Source of the DNA: Arbacia lixula | Taxonomy: Eukaryota > Echinodermata > Echinoidea > Arbacioida > Arbaciidae | DNA: 64,000 nt | Assembly (NCBI GenBank): GCA_963669155.1 | Contig: OZ022586.1 | Coordinates: 7,912,380-7,976,379 of the forward strand | Reading direction: 5' to 3' | Shown: piece by piece, positions 1 through 12,385 of the stretch | Numbering within the stretch: position 1 is the stretch's first letter | How the letters are laid out: the number at the start of each line of letters is the position of its first letter | The notes under the pieces: generated by a model | What the model saw: only the letters and a program-made list of their open reading frames with translations | What the model was told of the DNA's origin: nothing | The model's database searches: none | Program-made: the position numbers and the translations under genes

Positions 1-930
1 GAATACATATAAATTAATTAGTTAGCCTAAATTTATATTACATAGATTGATAAATGACATGTACAGGAATTGTACAAAACCTAAACCTGGTAGATATTAC
101 TGTGTATACTCTGTTTGACAATCATCAATAATAATGACCAATTCATCCATTTCAATTATACAACCTGCTCATTTTCCATGTTAATAATGTTAATAATTTT
201 TCGTTTTCTTGTTTTCTTTCTTCGCATGATGTGTATGTAATGTAGCAACAAATCGTGCATGTTTGTAATGTTATTTTGTATTGAAATGTATGTATGCATT
301 TTGTGAGCCAAACAAATTTCCACGAATGAACAAAAGGATTCAATGAACACTCCATTTAATGCTGGCGCTCATTGTGCAGACAAAATAATATCGGGTGATG
401 TTCCTAATTCCAACTGTGCATTATTCGAACGGTCCGTTAATCCGAAATTGAATAAGGATCCGTTAATGTGAGAATGAAAGAGGGTTCGCTCATCCAAAAA
501 TGACACAAACGTCTGGTGTAGTACTTATATTTAGATTAAATAATCCTATTTCATTTCCGGATTAACGAGCTCAATTTTCTTTTCCACGAATCAAACCTTC
601 AAAAGCAAGAGACGGTATAGGAATAACGAAATTTCGGAATGGCAAGCCTTCGAAATAGCAAACCTTCGGAATAGCAAACCTTCAGAAAAGCGAACGTTCT
701 GATTTAGCGATCTGTAATCCTTTTCTGGAGAGGGTGTGATTGCGTGGGCCGTCCATTGACCAGCGATTTAAATAGGGAGCTCGGAACCACCAGCGACTAA
801 ACCCTTACCATGCTACCTGTGGATTATTGCACGATCTATATACACATCAATATCATTTATGGAGCAGTCTGGAGCTTTAAGAGTTAATCCTTATAAGTGC
901 TCCGTACCTATGAGTCAAAAAAGGGGGGGG
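1..930. other. AT-rich stretch without a recognisable gene
   Basis: No reading frame here looks like a known protein and no splice-flanked exon was found. The only clear structure is a short degenerate tandem array at about 638-702, three to four units of about 16 bp built on tagcaaaccttcgga. A run of nine G starts the repeat that follows. Confidence 0.6.
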
Positions 931-1142
931 GGCCTTGTGGCATCCGCTGATCTAGTGATCCAGTATTTTTGCTCTTAGCAATGCAATCAAGTTTCCCCTA
1001 AAACCTTTCCAGAATGTTACCTCTTAACTCGCCGGGGCTAAAACCCCTCTGTGCCGGAGGTTTCTCCATTACAGTTTGGTCGCAAATTTGCGACAGCGGC
1101 ACGTTGCCCCTTAGTCGCAAAAATGCGACAGCGGCAGGTTAA
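931..1142 (+). repeat. Dispersed repeat, copy 1 (second copy at 3522-3748)
   Basis: About 210 bp recur at 3522-3748 in the same orientation: both start ggccttgtggcatccgct and both end at a block with two versions of a TCGCAAA..TTTGCGACAGCGGCA motif. The motif contains the palindrome tcgcaaatttgcga. No coding potential was seen. The family is not identified; it may be part of a larger mobile element. Confidence 0.65.
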
Positions 1143-3380
1143 GACCACAAAAAGCAAGCCTTCTAATGATGCAAAATGCAACTTTATCAATGAAGTAACA
1201 ATTTGGAGATACAATCATCGATCATAGTCGAGGTTCCGAACCTTTTCAATAAGATTGATTCTGAACCAACCTTCTCCTACTCTATGACGTAGCGTCTACA
1301 AAATAATGTTTTCGTCTCACTACTGACAACGAGAACTGGCTTGTGTAGGTACAGCCAGGGAGGTACTAGGCGAGCTGGAGATACAACTTGGGGAGATTCT
1401 CTCTACCAGCTTCGAAGCCGCCTCGTACTAGCTGCTGCTCTCAACAATATGATGCATACGCGATTGCGTCACGTTTACCTGGATTTTATAATAGGTCATA
1501 CGCATTCCTATACACTTCAGCTTTCGCTGCTGACCTTTCGTCACTAAGTGCTTGTCATGTAGTTAATAAAGACAAGCGAATACGAAATTTGATACTTTTT
1601 TAGATGGAAATACTAGCTTGGGCGCAGCTGGGCACGTTTTTCATGTTGTTTGTCTAAAAGGAAAATATCTGAAAGTAACGTTTCATGCATTTTTTAAATG
1701 AAATATGGTGCGAAACATTGTGAAATTGAGACATTTATACTGCAACTTGATATCTGTTTTAGAGCTTTTTTGCCATATTGTAACAATATTCCTCGATTGA
1801 TTCTTTATAGATGCATCGGAGGTATTACATGTCACAACTGCGCAAGCATATGTGGTGATGATATTTTCCTAAATTCTTCTGCGCATCCGATATTGTTTAT
1901 ACGTCAAATCCAGGCAAAAATCGTCCAAAGAATCGGAAGCTTCGAACATGGGAGGATCAAAGAGAAAATCTTTGTAAAGCTTTCTTTTGTGACTAAAAGG
2001 AGAATACAATGAATCTACGTGAATTAAACGGCAGCTGGATATCCATGTAGTTAAACATCCTTGGTACAGCATTGTTTATACATCGGTGTGCAAAAGGTAT
2101 CAATTAAACTATTAATATCATATTTTATACAAAATAGTCAAACGTTCGGCAACATCAGCTGGTTGTATTCTTTTAGGATATTTGACCCACCTATGGGGTT
2201 AGGAAAAGAACAGAAGAAAAAGAGTGAAAAGAGGGGAAATAACGTCTCTCAAATACCCTCAAAGAATGCAACCACATTGTGTTACCTAAAGTTTTACTAT
2301 TTTCTGAATAATATTTATTGGTACACTCTCACCATAGAAACATTAGTAACATGTAAACTTATTTCCAGTTACACACAAAAAAAAACCCTCGAGGAAATGT
2401 CGTTCTTGTCACAGGGAATTGCAACATAAAATGTGTCACCGCTGCACATCCTAAAATGTAAGATGATTGATAAATTGAATAGAAAGGAATATTTTGTAAA
2501 TTGAGCCCTACGTTGTGAGATGTAATACTTGTTATTGTTCTTTTATACATCTTTGTACCGACAATGATCTTGCATGACATGAATAATTAACGTGTTCACG
2601 TGGTAATCAACATCAACTATGAAAAGTGTCATAAAGGTAACATATATTAATTAATTGGAGACGACTGTTCTAGAAGATTGTCCGATTGCTTTAAATCTAT
2701 AAATAATTCATTGATTTATCCTTTGAATATATTTTTCTTCATCTTATATCATGTTTGTGTTACTATCAAACTATACTTATTATATGCAATGTTTTTTCTT
2801 CATTATATGGTTTGTTTATAGTAAAAGGACGCGACCTTGGGAAAGCAGTTGTCAAATCGATGACAAACCGATGAGCAACTTGCCATTCGCCGTGGTGGGA
2901 TATTTTGATAGGTCAGGTGTCGATATTGTGTCAGTTTCGACTGTGTCACCATGGAGTTGCAAATGGATTAAATTTTGCAAAATGAACTGGTTAGACCCGG
3001 GGGCTTGTGTTTGTGAGGGTGTGCTGTGTTTTGCGTAAAACCCCCAAATCTTTTCCAATATTGTTTCGCAAAATACTGGAATCCGTGTTATTGCTCCTTT
3101 TATTCAGTATAGGCTTAACTATTTATTTTCGTCTGTTTCTCACAACAGTGTTACAATGTATCCCAATCGCGAAAAAGTAATATAACACATGATTCTAAAA
3201 AAGAAATCTTTTCCTTTTTGCATTTGTTTATTATGTCATGTAGAACTGATCTTACCCTCAAAATGTGTTGTTTTTATTATGGGACTCTCGTTACCTATTA
3301 AAAGACTCTGTTTAGAGTCTTATTTCACGGCTTGACCTTGTCCCTATTAAAGAGTCACACGTGTATTATGTCATACAGAG
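1143..3380. other. No gene recognised
   Basis: Several open frames of 60-120 codons occur, but they overlap on opposite strands, lack family resemblance and have the biased composition of chance frames in AT-rich DNA. No inverted-repeat element with clear ends was found here. The last 160 bp are related to 3766-3865, showing an old local duplication. Confidence 0.55.
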
Positions 3381-3382
3381 AC

Positions 3383-3410
3383 ATGGAGAGAGAAAGAGAT
3401 AGAGAGAGGA

Positions 3411-3441
<31 letters not shown>

Positions 3442-3502
3442 GAAAGAGAGAGAGAGAGAGGGAGAGAGAGAGAGAAAGAGAGAAAGAAAGAGAGAGAGAG
3501 AA
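3383..3502. repeat. (GA)n microsatellite
   Basis: About 120 bp of GA dinucleotides with interspersed AAAG units. It directly precedes copy 2 of the dispersed repeat and follows a gtcatacagagacatggaga block that recurs at 4420-4440. Confidence 0.9.
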
Positions 3503-3521
3503 TGACAGGCAAAAAACGTGG

Positions 3522-3748
3522 GCCTTGTGGCATCCGCTTATCTAGTGATCCAGTAAACAGTCATAGCAATTCAAATCAATCAACCCCCAAAATCTGTCCA
3601 AAATGTTAACTCTTTACTTGCATAGGCTAAACCCCTCTGTGCCAGAAGTTTTCTCTATCACAGTTTTCTCTGTTACAGTCTGTTCGCAAATTTGCGACAG
3701 CGGCACGTTACCTCTTAGTCGCAAAAATGCGACAGCGGCAGGTTAAGA
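3522..3748 (+). repeat. Dispersed repeat, copy 2
   Basis: Second copy of the 931-1142 repeat, with a small duplication around the ttttctct motif. The paired tcgcaaatttgcgac and tcgcaaaaatgcgac motifs are kept in both copies. Confidence 0.65.
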
Positions 3749-3865
3749 GCGCAAAAAACAATCTTTTCCTATTCGCATTTGTTCATTATGTCATGTCAAC
3801 CTGATCTTACCCTCAAAATGTGTAGTTTATTAGAGTCTTGTTTCACGGCCTGACCTTTTCCTTAA

Positions 3866-4398
3866 AGGTGATATTCATAGGAAATAAAATCAAATAAATG
3901 TAGTTTATTTTATAATTGAAAGCAATTTATGCAGCTAACATGCCATGAAAGTATTCAGTTTTGTGTTTAATGAAAGTCAAATTTTACTAAATTGACTCTC
4001 TTCCTGACCTACGAAATCGTCTCAGGGAAAGTGGCGTTGTGTGTACGTCACAGCCGGGATACGCTTCACAATGACCATTGTGTATCACACCTGTTAATCC
4101 ACTAGCAACTGCCATCACAGTTTCATTAACAATGCATGATGCTTCAGGCGGAAAAGAAGCTGCGGATTGGCATGTTTAATGCACAATAACGCATCCCTTT
4201 TCTTACGTCAGACCTAAAGGCCATTTCGGATGACAGTAGGGCAAATTTATCCCCGAGAATACGGTGATTGTTTTCACCCTAATTTCGCTTTTTGGAAAGT
4301 GATATATTGTTTAAATGTCATCCAAGGTCATTGTATGGCTTATAAGCTTTCTGTAGATGAATATCTTCATATTTTTGGATTTTCTATGAATATCACCT
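3866..4398. mobile_element. TTAA-flanked miniature transposon, AGGTGATATTCATAG family
   Basis: A 533-bp element whose ends are inverted copies of about 20 bp: aggtgatattcataggaaat at the left and its near-complement at the right. The left flank is TTAA and the right flank CTAA, fitting a TTAA target duplication with one change. A second copy lies at about 35813-36347, ending in cacct followed by TTAA, and fragments occur at 10080-10390 and 23560-23720. No transposase is encoded, so it is a non-autonomous (MITE-like) element. TTAA duplications with AGG ends fit Kolobok-type transposition; that class is inferred. Confidence 0.75.
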
Positions 4399-4430
4399 CT
4401 AAGAGTCACACGGGTATTATGTCATACAGA

Positions 4431-4432
4431 GA

Positions 4433-4475
<43 letters not shown>

Positions 4476-4482
4476 AGGGAGG
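4431..4482. repeat. (GA)n followed by poly-G
   Basis: GA dinucleotide run passing into about ten G. It continues the duplicated gtcatacagagacatgg flank also seen at 3370. Confidence 0.85.
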
Positions 4483-4510
4483 TGTGAAATAAAAAGGTTT
4501 ATGCAATTAA

Positions 4511-5073
4511 AGGGTTACTAAAATAAAAAAAATAAGTTCCCACTAATATATGCAAAATTATCCACTAAAAACAAATTTCACATTCGTTGCCGCAATAAAG
4601 ACTCATTTTGACGAATATTTGAAAAAAAACCTGCCCGCCTCCAGTGACGTATGAGAAGTCAAAATTCCGTAGATTGTACGGAAGTCAACAATATACCATT
4701 TTCGTAATGTATTCACAACTTTCCCCCTAACAGCGTAGTAACGCGTTATTGCGTTCATCTGTATCTTGTCATTCAGATTAAATGGATGGAATGCACTTTG
4801 AATCTATTAGTTGTTGCTTCTCAGAAAAACCTCGAACAAGCTTTGGGGTTCCCATTGGTAACGTATTGTTTGAATGGCGTGAATAGATTATTTTATTTAC
4901 GCCGTTGGCATTTATAGCATTTTGACTTCTCATACATCACTGGAGGCGTGTTTTTTTTTTTTTAAATTTTCGTCAAAATTAGACTTTATTGCGGCAAACG
5001 AATGTAAAATTCGTTTTTAGTGGATAATTTTACATCGATTAGTGGTAAATTATTTTTCTAATTTAGTAACCCT
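4511..5073. mobile_element. TTAA-flanked inverted-repeat transposon, AGGGTTACTAAA family
   Basis: A 563-bp element bounded by TTAA at 4507-4510 and 5074-5077. The ends are AGGGTTACTAAA and TTTAGTAACCCT, and imperfect complementarity extends for about 160 bp on each side: the left arm runs to about 4675 and the right arm starts near 4915. No open frame of note lies inside. The TTAA duplication and AGGG ends suggest a non-autonomous Kolobok-like element. Confidence 0.8.
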
Positions 5074-5077
5074 TTAA

Positions 5078-5935
5078 GAAACGTCGTGGTGTAGGTTTCG
5101 CAGCTTATGTGTAAGAAAGTTATGCATATGAAGATATTTGTCAATGCAATTATGAAGTCATGCTAGACGATCTACAACCATATTAGACGAGTATTCACGT
5201 AGTTAGTATTTTTTGACACGATCCTGATTTGACCTCTTTTGTGAGGCAATTATTTTTTTTTATGAACATTGGAGAAAATGAGACAGATAAGACTCCATCA
5301 TATTTTCATATCATATCTATGCAAGCAATTTAGCTTCAGTTGAATAATTTCCCTCCTGTAAATGTATGTACTTCATGTTATAGCATGTACAATATATCGT
5401 AAGGATATACGTACATGAATATGTATGTATATATATACATATATATATATTGGCACTTATTCCTTTATAATGGTAGTCTGCATTTTGTCCGCTCTCGCTC
5501 CCTCTCCCTCTCACATCTCATGCGAACATACATACACATACACACACAAACACACACGCACATAAACACACACACATGCACACACACACACATACACACA
5601 CACACACATCCTCTCTCTCTCTCTCTTAGTATTATGGATTGTTTAACGACACGTACGCCTATTAGATTTCGGAATGGTATACCCACCAGACGAGCGGTTA
5701 CCCGCCAATATTAGGCTTCGCCAGGGACGTCTAAGCCTTAGTGTTCGAATGTATTTTTCAACGAGGTCAAATGCTAAACTAGTAACTCTTCAGGACATTC
5801 AACGTATACCTCTACGAGTGAAAAAAAAATCGTGTCATGTGCAGGGGGAGGCAGGTCCCCCGTCCTCCTTTAGGCTCCGAATTAACAAAAAAGGGAATGG
5901 TAAGGGGGTGTGTATGAACATTCATTTTCGGTATA
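5078..5935. other. Gene-free stretch with TA, CA and CT microsatellites
   Basis: Contains a (TA)-rich block at 5418-5450 and a CA then CT array at about 5527-5626. Open frames through these arrays are simple-repeat translations on both strands and are not genes. About 5640-5900 holds unique sequence with nothing recognised. Confidence 0.7.
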
Positions 5936-6600
5936 ATAATAGTAATAACAATAATAATAATAATAATAATGATAATAATAATAATATTAATACTAATGAT
6001 ACTACTACTAATAATAACAATAATAATAGCAACAACAATAATAATAATAATCATCATCATCATCAAACATTTGTATAGCGCATAATATTAACAATCTCTA
6101 TGCACTTTACAATGATTTTAAACGTAACGAATTACATAATGAACACATTTAACTTCATATAATTATAATCAGCAAAAATATAAACTACACAAATAGACAA
6201 AAGAGTTCTTACAACCATACTGATTACTTAATGGGAGAGCATGAATATTTTGATAGCGCGTTTGAAGCTGTCGACAGATGGGGCATTGCGTATGTGGAGG
6301 GGGATAGAGTTCCATAGTCTTGTAGCTGTAATGCCAAAGGCACGTTCCCCATAGAAGTTAGTGTTTGTCCTGGATATCTGGAGAAGGTTCTGTTATTGGA
6401 GCGAAGGTTACGGGTTGGAATGTATTCCTTGATGAGATCAGAAATGTAGAGAGGAGATGTGCCGTTAAGGGATTTGTACACGAGGAGCAGGATCTTGAAC
6501 TGGATGCGGTGGTGAATAGGGAGCCAGTGAAGACGATAGAGGATCGGTTTGATGTGCTCTTGTTTGCAAGATCTGGTGACAATCCTGATAAAAATGTAAT
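5936..6600 (-). mobile_element. 3' end of a non-LTR retrotransposon (LINE), RT C-terminal region
   Basis: Read on the minus strand from 6600, the sequence encodes the region after the RT catalytic core: LHWLPIHHRIQFK, then LLLVYKSLNG and, after a one-base frameshift near 6395, LWNSIPLHIRNAPSVDSFK, ending at a stop at 6228-6230. This order is typical of CR1/L2/Jockey-type LINE ORF2 C-termini. Below the stop is a short 3' tail containing ttgtatagcgc and passing into ATC and AAT trinucleotide repeats at 5936-6063, as expected for the 3' end of such elements. The copy is truncated at 6600, where an oppositely oriented LINE fragment begins. Confidence 0.75.
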
Positions 6601-7240
6601 GCTACGACTACATTCAGAAAGAGAAACCCCACCCAGCTTGTCCTTTCAGTTTGGTACCACCAAATTGGATGAATAGGCGGAGATTCTGGGAGTCATAATT
6701 AACGGCAAGGTGACCTGGCTAAAGTACATCTGAAACATTTCCTCAAGAGTAGGACAACGACTGGGTGCTCTAAAGAGACTTGCAAGCAAACTTGATATCA
6801 GATATATAGAGCAACTGTAAGGCTGTAATGGATGTAATGGATGGAACCTGCCTCTCCTTCCTGGATGAGTGCCAGTATTACCACCCTTGGCTTACTTCAT
6901 TTCATTCAAAGGAAAGCACTGCGTATCATAAGCACAAGCGAAAAGGAAGCAAGAACAAAACTGGACATAACCATAGAGCTATTTCAATGTCTTAATGTAG
7001 CTCTATGGAAATAACACACCTTCACAAAGGGCGCCACAGCCCTATGTCCTTTGCATAGCTACCCACCTCGCCACGCTCTCACGTTACCCACCTCCAGGAC
7101 TCTCTCTACGGGGGAACGCTCATCCAAACTGTAGTCCAAGTGTAGAACATTCTGCCAGACCAAAATGACGGTGACATCCATGACAATGGCATCCCATCCT
7201 TCAAGAGCAAGGTGCACTGGCATCTTATTTCATTTCAATT
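6595..7240 (+). mobile_element. Second LINE fragment, opposite orientation, decayed
   Basis: On the plus strand, broken frames give EILGVIINGKVTWLKYI, then VGQRLGALKRLASKLD, WMSASITTLGLL, QRKALRIIS and near the end GIPSFKSKVHWHL. These match the order of the region following the RT active site in CR1/Jockey-like LINEs (LGV.ID..LTW, QRLGALRR, IQRKALRII, SFKS..H). At least four frameshifts or stops separate the pieces, so this is a dead fragment. It abuts the minus-strand LINE end at 5936-6600 head to head. Confidence 0.65.
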
Positions 7241-7282
7241 GCGCTCTTGAAGCGTTTATTTTCTTTGTATCTAAACACAACA

Positions 7283-8027
7283 AAAAAGTAAGTCCCCCCT
7301 TTTCTCAACCGCATAACTTTGTAACCAGGAGCTTATGGACAAAATAATTCAGCAGGGGTCTTGCTACACTTATTGACTAACTTTCATGTGGACATGATGT
7401 TGATCCGTACAGTCATGCATGAGTGAGGAAACGCTAAAGGCAATAATGTGACTTTTCAAAAGTCACAAGGGTGATTGTTAATGCTGTTTTAACAGTACAT
7501 TTTTGCATTGTGCGATATTTAAAGTGTATTCACTCAACCATGACACTAAAATGACTTCTTTTGTTCACATTACAGGTCATGTTAAATCTTTGTCAAAATA
7601 TCCAGAGTTTTATTTTTTCAAAAAACTAAAGGTTTTCTTTTAAAGTTTCAAACTCAAGAGGTATGAGTAATCTTTAAACGGTGCTCACTTAACCAGAACA
7701 CTGGCTTAAGTGTCGGGATAGGTGTTAGTGCGTCGAGAGATGGATGATAAACGAAGAAAATACATAGATTACGCACCAGAAATGGAATTCATTAAAATTT
7801 ATATGACAAAATCCCAAAATTACCCTTGTGACTTTTGAAAAATAACAACTTCTTTTTTTTTTTAAATATATGCTTACTCATGCATGACAGAGTAGATTAA
7901 TGTGATTTTCACACAGAAGTTAGTCAATAGGTAAAGGAACAATCCTGCCAAGTTATGTTGCTCAAAATCTCTTCAATAAAAAGTTATGCTATTTTGCTTA
8001 GGGGGGGGGGGGGGGACTTGCTTTATA
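7283..8027. mobile_element. Foldback-type inverted-repeat element
   Basis: Left and right portions are imperfect inverted copies: aagtcacaagggt near 7460 against acccttgtgactttt near 7825, catgcatgagt at 7413 against actcatgcatga at 7876, and agtcccccc at 7291 against a long G run followed by acttg at 8001-8020. Total span is about 745 bp. A related right-arm sequence (gtatacttactcatgcatga onward) recurs at about 60028-60185. No transposase seen; ends not exactly fixed. Confidence 0.55.
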
Positions 8028-10079
8028 TAAGCTGCTGTAAAACCATTGATTGAGCCATGTGGATTATTTCAAAGTGTCCTTGTATCTAAATTAGTTTTGG
8101 ACATTTTTGTCTATCGTCATTGGCTATTGTTCACAGCATTTTATATATACAAACAAAATGAAATACTTGAAACGCGTGAAAAAATCACAAAACGAACATA
8201 AATTACACGTTTCTTTTCAAGTTTTCTTACCTCATTTTTGTCAAAAATGAAATAAAATGCAAATACAAACACATGACCTTTAGATATTTATGATGTCTAC
8301 GTATCCTCAGCTTTTTACTGATATGATACATTTGCAACCTACATATGAACACAAAATATATAAAATGAACGCCACGCACGTGCAGACAGAGAAATATCAT
8401 GTTAAAAACAGCTCAGAGGCTTAAGATCAATAAAATGGGAGATTTCTTGGTGTACATCTAAAGAAACAAGCGTTTGTTGTCATGTAATTACGTGAGACCA
8501 GACACATGAATATGATATTGTATGCACATCACGTCGGCTTGACTGGTTTGTAGGCTAATGTTGTTAATAGTTAAATATAAATGGTTATTTAACTGGTTCT
8601 AAACCCCGCCCTACCCCACCCCCAATCTGGGGTCAGAGGGACTGCATGCGTGCTCCCAAAATTTCCGGTAAAGGAGTACTTTTTCGCGGGACAAGTCCGA
8701 CCCGTGAATGTAAAAAAAAGGGGGTGCCTTCGATTTTTTTTTATAGATAGGGGGTTAGAATAAGAGCTCACCTGATGTGTGTGTGTGTGTGTGTGTGGGG
8801 GGGGGGGTACATTGAGCAGTGTTCCGGATTTAGGGGCGTTTCGAAGGCGGTAAAAGCCCGCGAAAGGGGGGGTTCAGAAATTTAGGCAGACCTGAGATAG
8901 GGGGTGCTTTCAAAGCGAGGGGAACGAGCATAGGCGTACCCTAAATAACACTGAGTAGGAGGTCTGCTTCTATACCGATCTCTCCATGTGACGTCAATGG
9001 ATATCGGCAAGTCGGAACGAGTTGCAGTATACATGATCGTACATTATCATGGTGATCCTGCTATTCTGTAATTTATCAGTTGATGCCTTCTCGGATGAAA
9101 CGAAACTCCCCCAATACATCAACTCCAACAAAAACCATCACCAAAAAAACCCTCCTTTTCTTTTAATACTTATGTCAAGGTCTGGCAATTTTGCATTGTT
9201 TTTCTAATCCAACGATCGCTTCATGTGGTAATTTTTTTCAATAAATACGCAATCATGGGGAAGGACTCGGTGGCTTTTAATCCTTCCCAACCCCCTCAGA
9301 ATTACTCCTCCGTGAAGGTCTGGGAAATGTGACCTTTAAAAATGAGCGCCCCTCCCCCAGGTCTTTTAGTAGTTAACTTCTTTTTGTTGGTGTAGATGCC
9401 GATCTACATGAATGGCAGTGGTTGAATTAAAAACGGTTGCAGTAGTCTGTGAGACATAATACCCCAACACGCTATTCTACAACAATTACAAAACTTCAAT
9501 TTTGTGATTCATCTGTTCATACCCGTTCAGATTTTTAAAAACGCAAACAACAATAAAAACTAAATGTATTCCAACTACGCTTTGTACTATCTGCTACTTG
9601 TGGCAAGGCTAGGCATTTTGTACAGATGTAGATGTCTGCGAATTTGACATTTTTGTTCAAATATCTATGTTCAAAAGTTCTATATCTCCGCACACCGACA
9701 TGCGGAAAAAGAAATAGATTTGGCTTCAAGTTTGCTGAATAGTCTCTTTTCGGAAAAATGATGTAACGTGTCAAATCGCGTATATTTTCAAAAAATTACT
9801 ACGGGAACTGGGTAAAGCCCGTTCCTTAGTGTGACACTCAGTATACCAGGTGCCCAGAAACGTACCAATGTCAGCTTGTTTTAAGTATTTTTTTCATTAT
9901 ACTCAAATGCGGTTGATGTCTGTAATCAGTAGTTGAATTGTTTAGCCCCTGTTCAAGATCATACTAGTGGAAAATCCTTGTTAAGGAGAAAATGTTGTTT
10001 TTATAAAAATTGTACTTCAAGTTGTTTATCTGTCTCTGAAGGAAGTATGTTTACCACACTACACATTACATGCACTGGC
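8028..10079. other. No gene recognised; short GT and G tracts
   Basis: A GT run followed by G at 8779-8808 is the only clear simple repeat. Open frames are short and unlike known families. No splice-flanked exon was identified. Confidence 0.55.
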
Positions 10080-10390
10080 GGAACCTATTAGTTACAATGC
10101 AAACATCCCCAATGGACACCCAATGGCAATACGCGCGAGCAGCCATTATTTTAATAATCCAATGAATATTCAATGAGATTTTCACTTGTGGACAAATATG
10201 GGCCCAAGAATTTGTGCATATCAGATAATCAAATCAGAGCACAACAATTGCCATTGTGTATCACATTTGTTAACCCACTAGCAACTGCCATAACAGTGTC
10301 ATTAAAAAGGCATGATGCTTCTGGAAGAAAAGAAGTTTTGTGGACGGACATGACATTCGCATCTCTCATATTTTTCAAAAGTGTTTTTTA
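10080..10390 (+). repeat. Diverged fragment of the AGGTGATATTCATAG repeat family
   Basis: The segment containing cactagcaactgccat and catgatgcttctgg matches internal sequence of the elements at 3866-4398 and 35813-36347. Both termini are missing or too diverged to see. A further fragment (agagcacaacaa..gtgagccca) is at about 23647-23700. Confidence 0.55.
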
Positions 10391-11935
10391 ACACCTAGTA
10401 TTAATCTAAAAACAAAAAGGTTAACCGCATCGAGAACACTAGATGGGGTCACTTGTTTATCTGACTTTCTTAGATAGGTAGTCCTGAGAAGATTAAAGGG
10501 GATTAGAAACCGCTGAATCCTTTCCATTGACTGCGTCTCAAAGGCGCATTACAACTGAGCTCTTGTGGCGTTTATAGAGGGCGCTGCAATCTACGGCGTT
10601 CCAGAGCCATCTGTGTACAGAGTTTTGCCAACTCGGTATCATTCGGTTACAACATGGCGAATATTCTTTTGTTATTTGCTTTCCCAACAAAGCAACACGC
10701 GCCATGATTTACCTATTGAAACCGAGTTGGCCAAACTCGCTGCGGCGTTCGGCGTTGGTCTTATCAGCTCCACCACAGTGCCGGCGCTGTCATGACTGCC
10801 CTACCCTTAAGATCTACAAAACTACAAAACGATAGTCGCGATCCCGTGCACGTGTGCTTCTACGCTACGGTGCATGTGCACAAAATGAGCACACAAAAAA
10901 GTCGGCCGCATCACTGCACTTGCGTGCTCGTTTTACCAAAGTTATACGGATATCCCCGAATGTTACCCGAGCCGGGCCATGCTCCAGGACACCTTGATTT
11001 GCGACTTAACTCTCCATTTAATTCAGAATGTTTCACCTGAAGCATCATTGGGTTAAATATATAAAATCTGCAGACGTTGACACAAGTAACGTATAAAAGA
11101 GTTTTTAGTTCTTGATAATATATTGGGGTATATTTATCATATAAATAGCACAATGCTAGAAACGAATTTTAAGGAATCATGAGTGTAGGGGCCTTCTGAC
11201 CCACAGACTATTTTAACTTTTCCTGACATGTCCATTTCTAATGATGTAACATGTCCTGATCAGTATCACAATCACTTAACTAACCATTACTATTTTAGTA
11301 AAAAAAAACACATGATATACTACATACCAGTCAAAACAATATGATACGCTTACAATACCATACTCATATACTCATTTTCACACTCCGCTTAACGATTCCA
11401 TGGGAGGATATTTATTCACGGAATCCTCGGAATGTATTAACTATACATTCCAAGGATTCCAAAAATGTAAGAGTAGACAATGAACCACAGGGGTTCATTG
11501 AAACCTAACGTTCCAACTGTTGTGTTATTATATGCATTTGTTTGTATGCATTTATCACGGAGGTGTTTAGGAAGGAGAAGAAACTGGAGCATAATTATTT
11601 TCAAACATCTGTAAGGGTCTTAAAGCGTGCTCATGAAAGTCAAAAGCATTCCATAATCATGACAATGCTTTGATGTACCAGGTGCTTGAAAAGAAATTTC
11701 TATAATTGCCCATTTGTCTCTAGAAGCTTTGTTTTTGACAAATTCGTTTGCAAACTATAAGGAAGTTAAGGGCAGATTGTGACAGATCTTTTACCCTGCT
11801 TTTGCTTTGAAAAGTAATGAGGAATCATTAAAAAAAGCAGACCTATAAGATATTTGTATTACTTACAAAATCGACTAATTTCTTCACTTTCCGACATCTT
11901 GTGCATTTGTGGGATTCAACCATTCTCCAAATTAT
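10391..11935. other. No gene recognised; two small hairpins
   Basis: A loose inverted repeat, gagttttgccaactcggt against accgagttggccaaactc, frames about 120 bp at 10619-10738. A compact hairpin at about 11421-11461 pairs ggaatcctcggaatgta with tacattccaaggattcc. Both are plausible remnants of small transposons. Open frames are chance-like. Confidence 0.5.
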
Positions 11936-12385
11936 ATATTAAGGGATTATGGCAAGAAGAGATTTGAAAAAGTGGGCAATGTTTCTTTGTCATCACGAAT
12001 TTTAACGCACTCAGATTGAGGGAGAGAAGTATTCATTGAAATGTTAAAGAGAGCTGTTGTTTATTCAGGAAGAGTACATGAAGACGTGTGAGGCTAGAAG
12101 CGACAAGTCTCTTCACAAACGATTGTAGGGAGTGACTATAATTACGATGGCATTGAAGAAGGTGGTGATGAGGAGTAGGATGGTAATGAAGATGAATGCG
12201 AATATGATAATGACGATGTTGAAGATGATGATGATGATGATGATGATGATGATAGATTAATGATAGATTGACGCTGAGGATAATGACGCTGTTCATAATA
12301 CTAATCGGTATAGGTAACAATTATGATCATTTGAAGATGACGATTGCGATGATGATAATGATGATGATGATGATGATGACGATGA
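11936..12385 (+). repeat. Dispersed repeat with GAT-rich core, copy related to 51406-51720
   Basis: The flank agggattatggcaagaagag..ttttaacgcactcagattga..ttgtttattcaggaag..gctagaagcgac is shared at high identity with 51406-51620, followed in both by GAT/GAC-rich sequence (12218-12252 and 12350-12385 here). On the minus strand the sequence contains cctgaataaacaa, so it might be the 3' end of a transcribed repeat, but no coding region is evident. Translations of the core are only Asp-rich or His-rich low complexity. Confidence 0.6.

Noticed and set aside
3383..3502. Regular short repeats as a possible CRISPR array
   Set aside because: They are GA dinucleotide and other simple repeats without unique spacers, in a eukaryotic context.
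5674..6078. 134-codon frame ending in a poly-Asn/His tract
   Set aside because: The second half is the AAT/ATC 3' tail of a minus-strand LINE read backwards.
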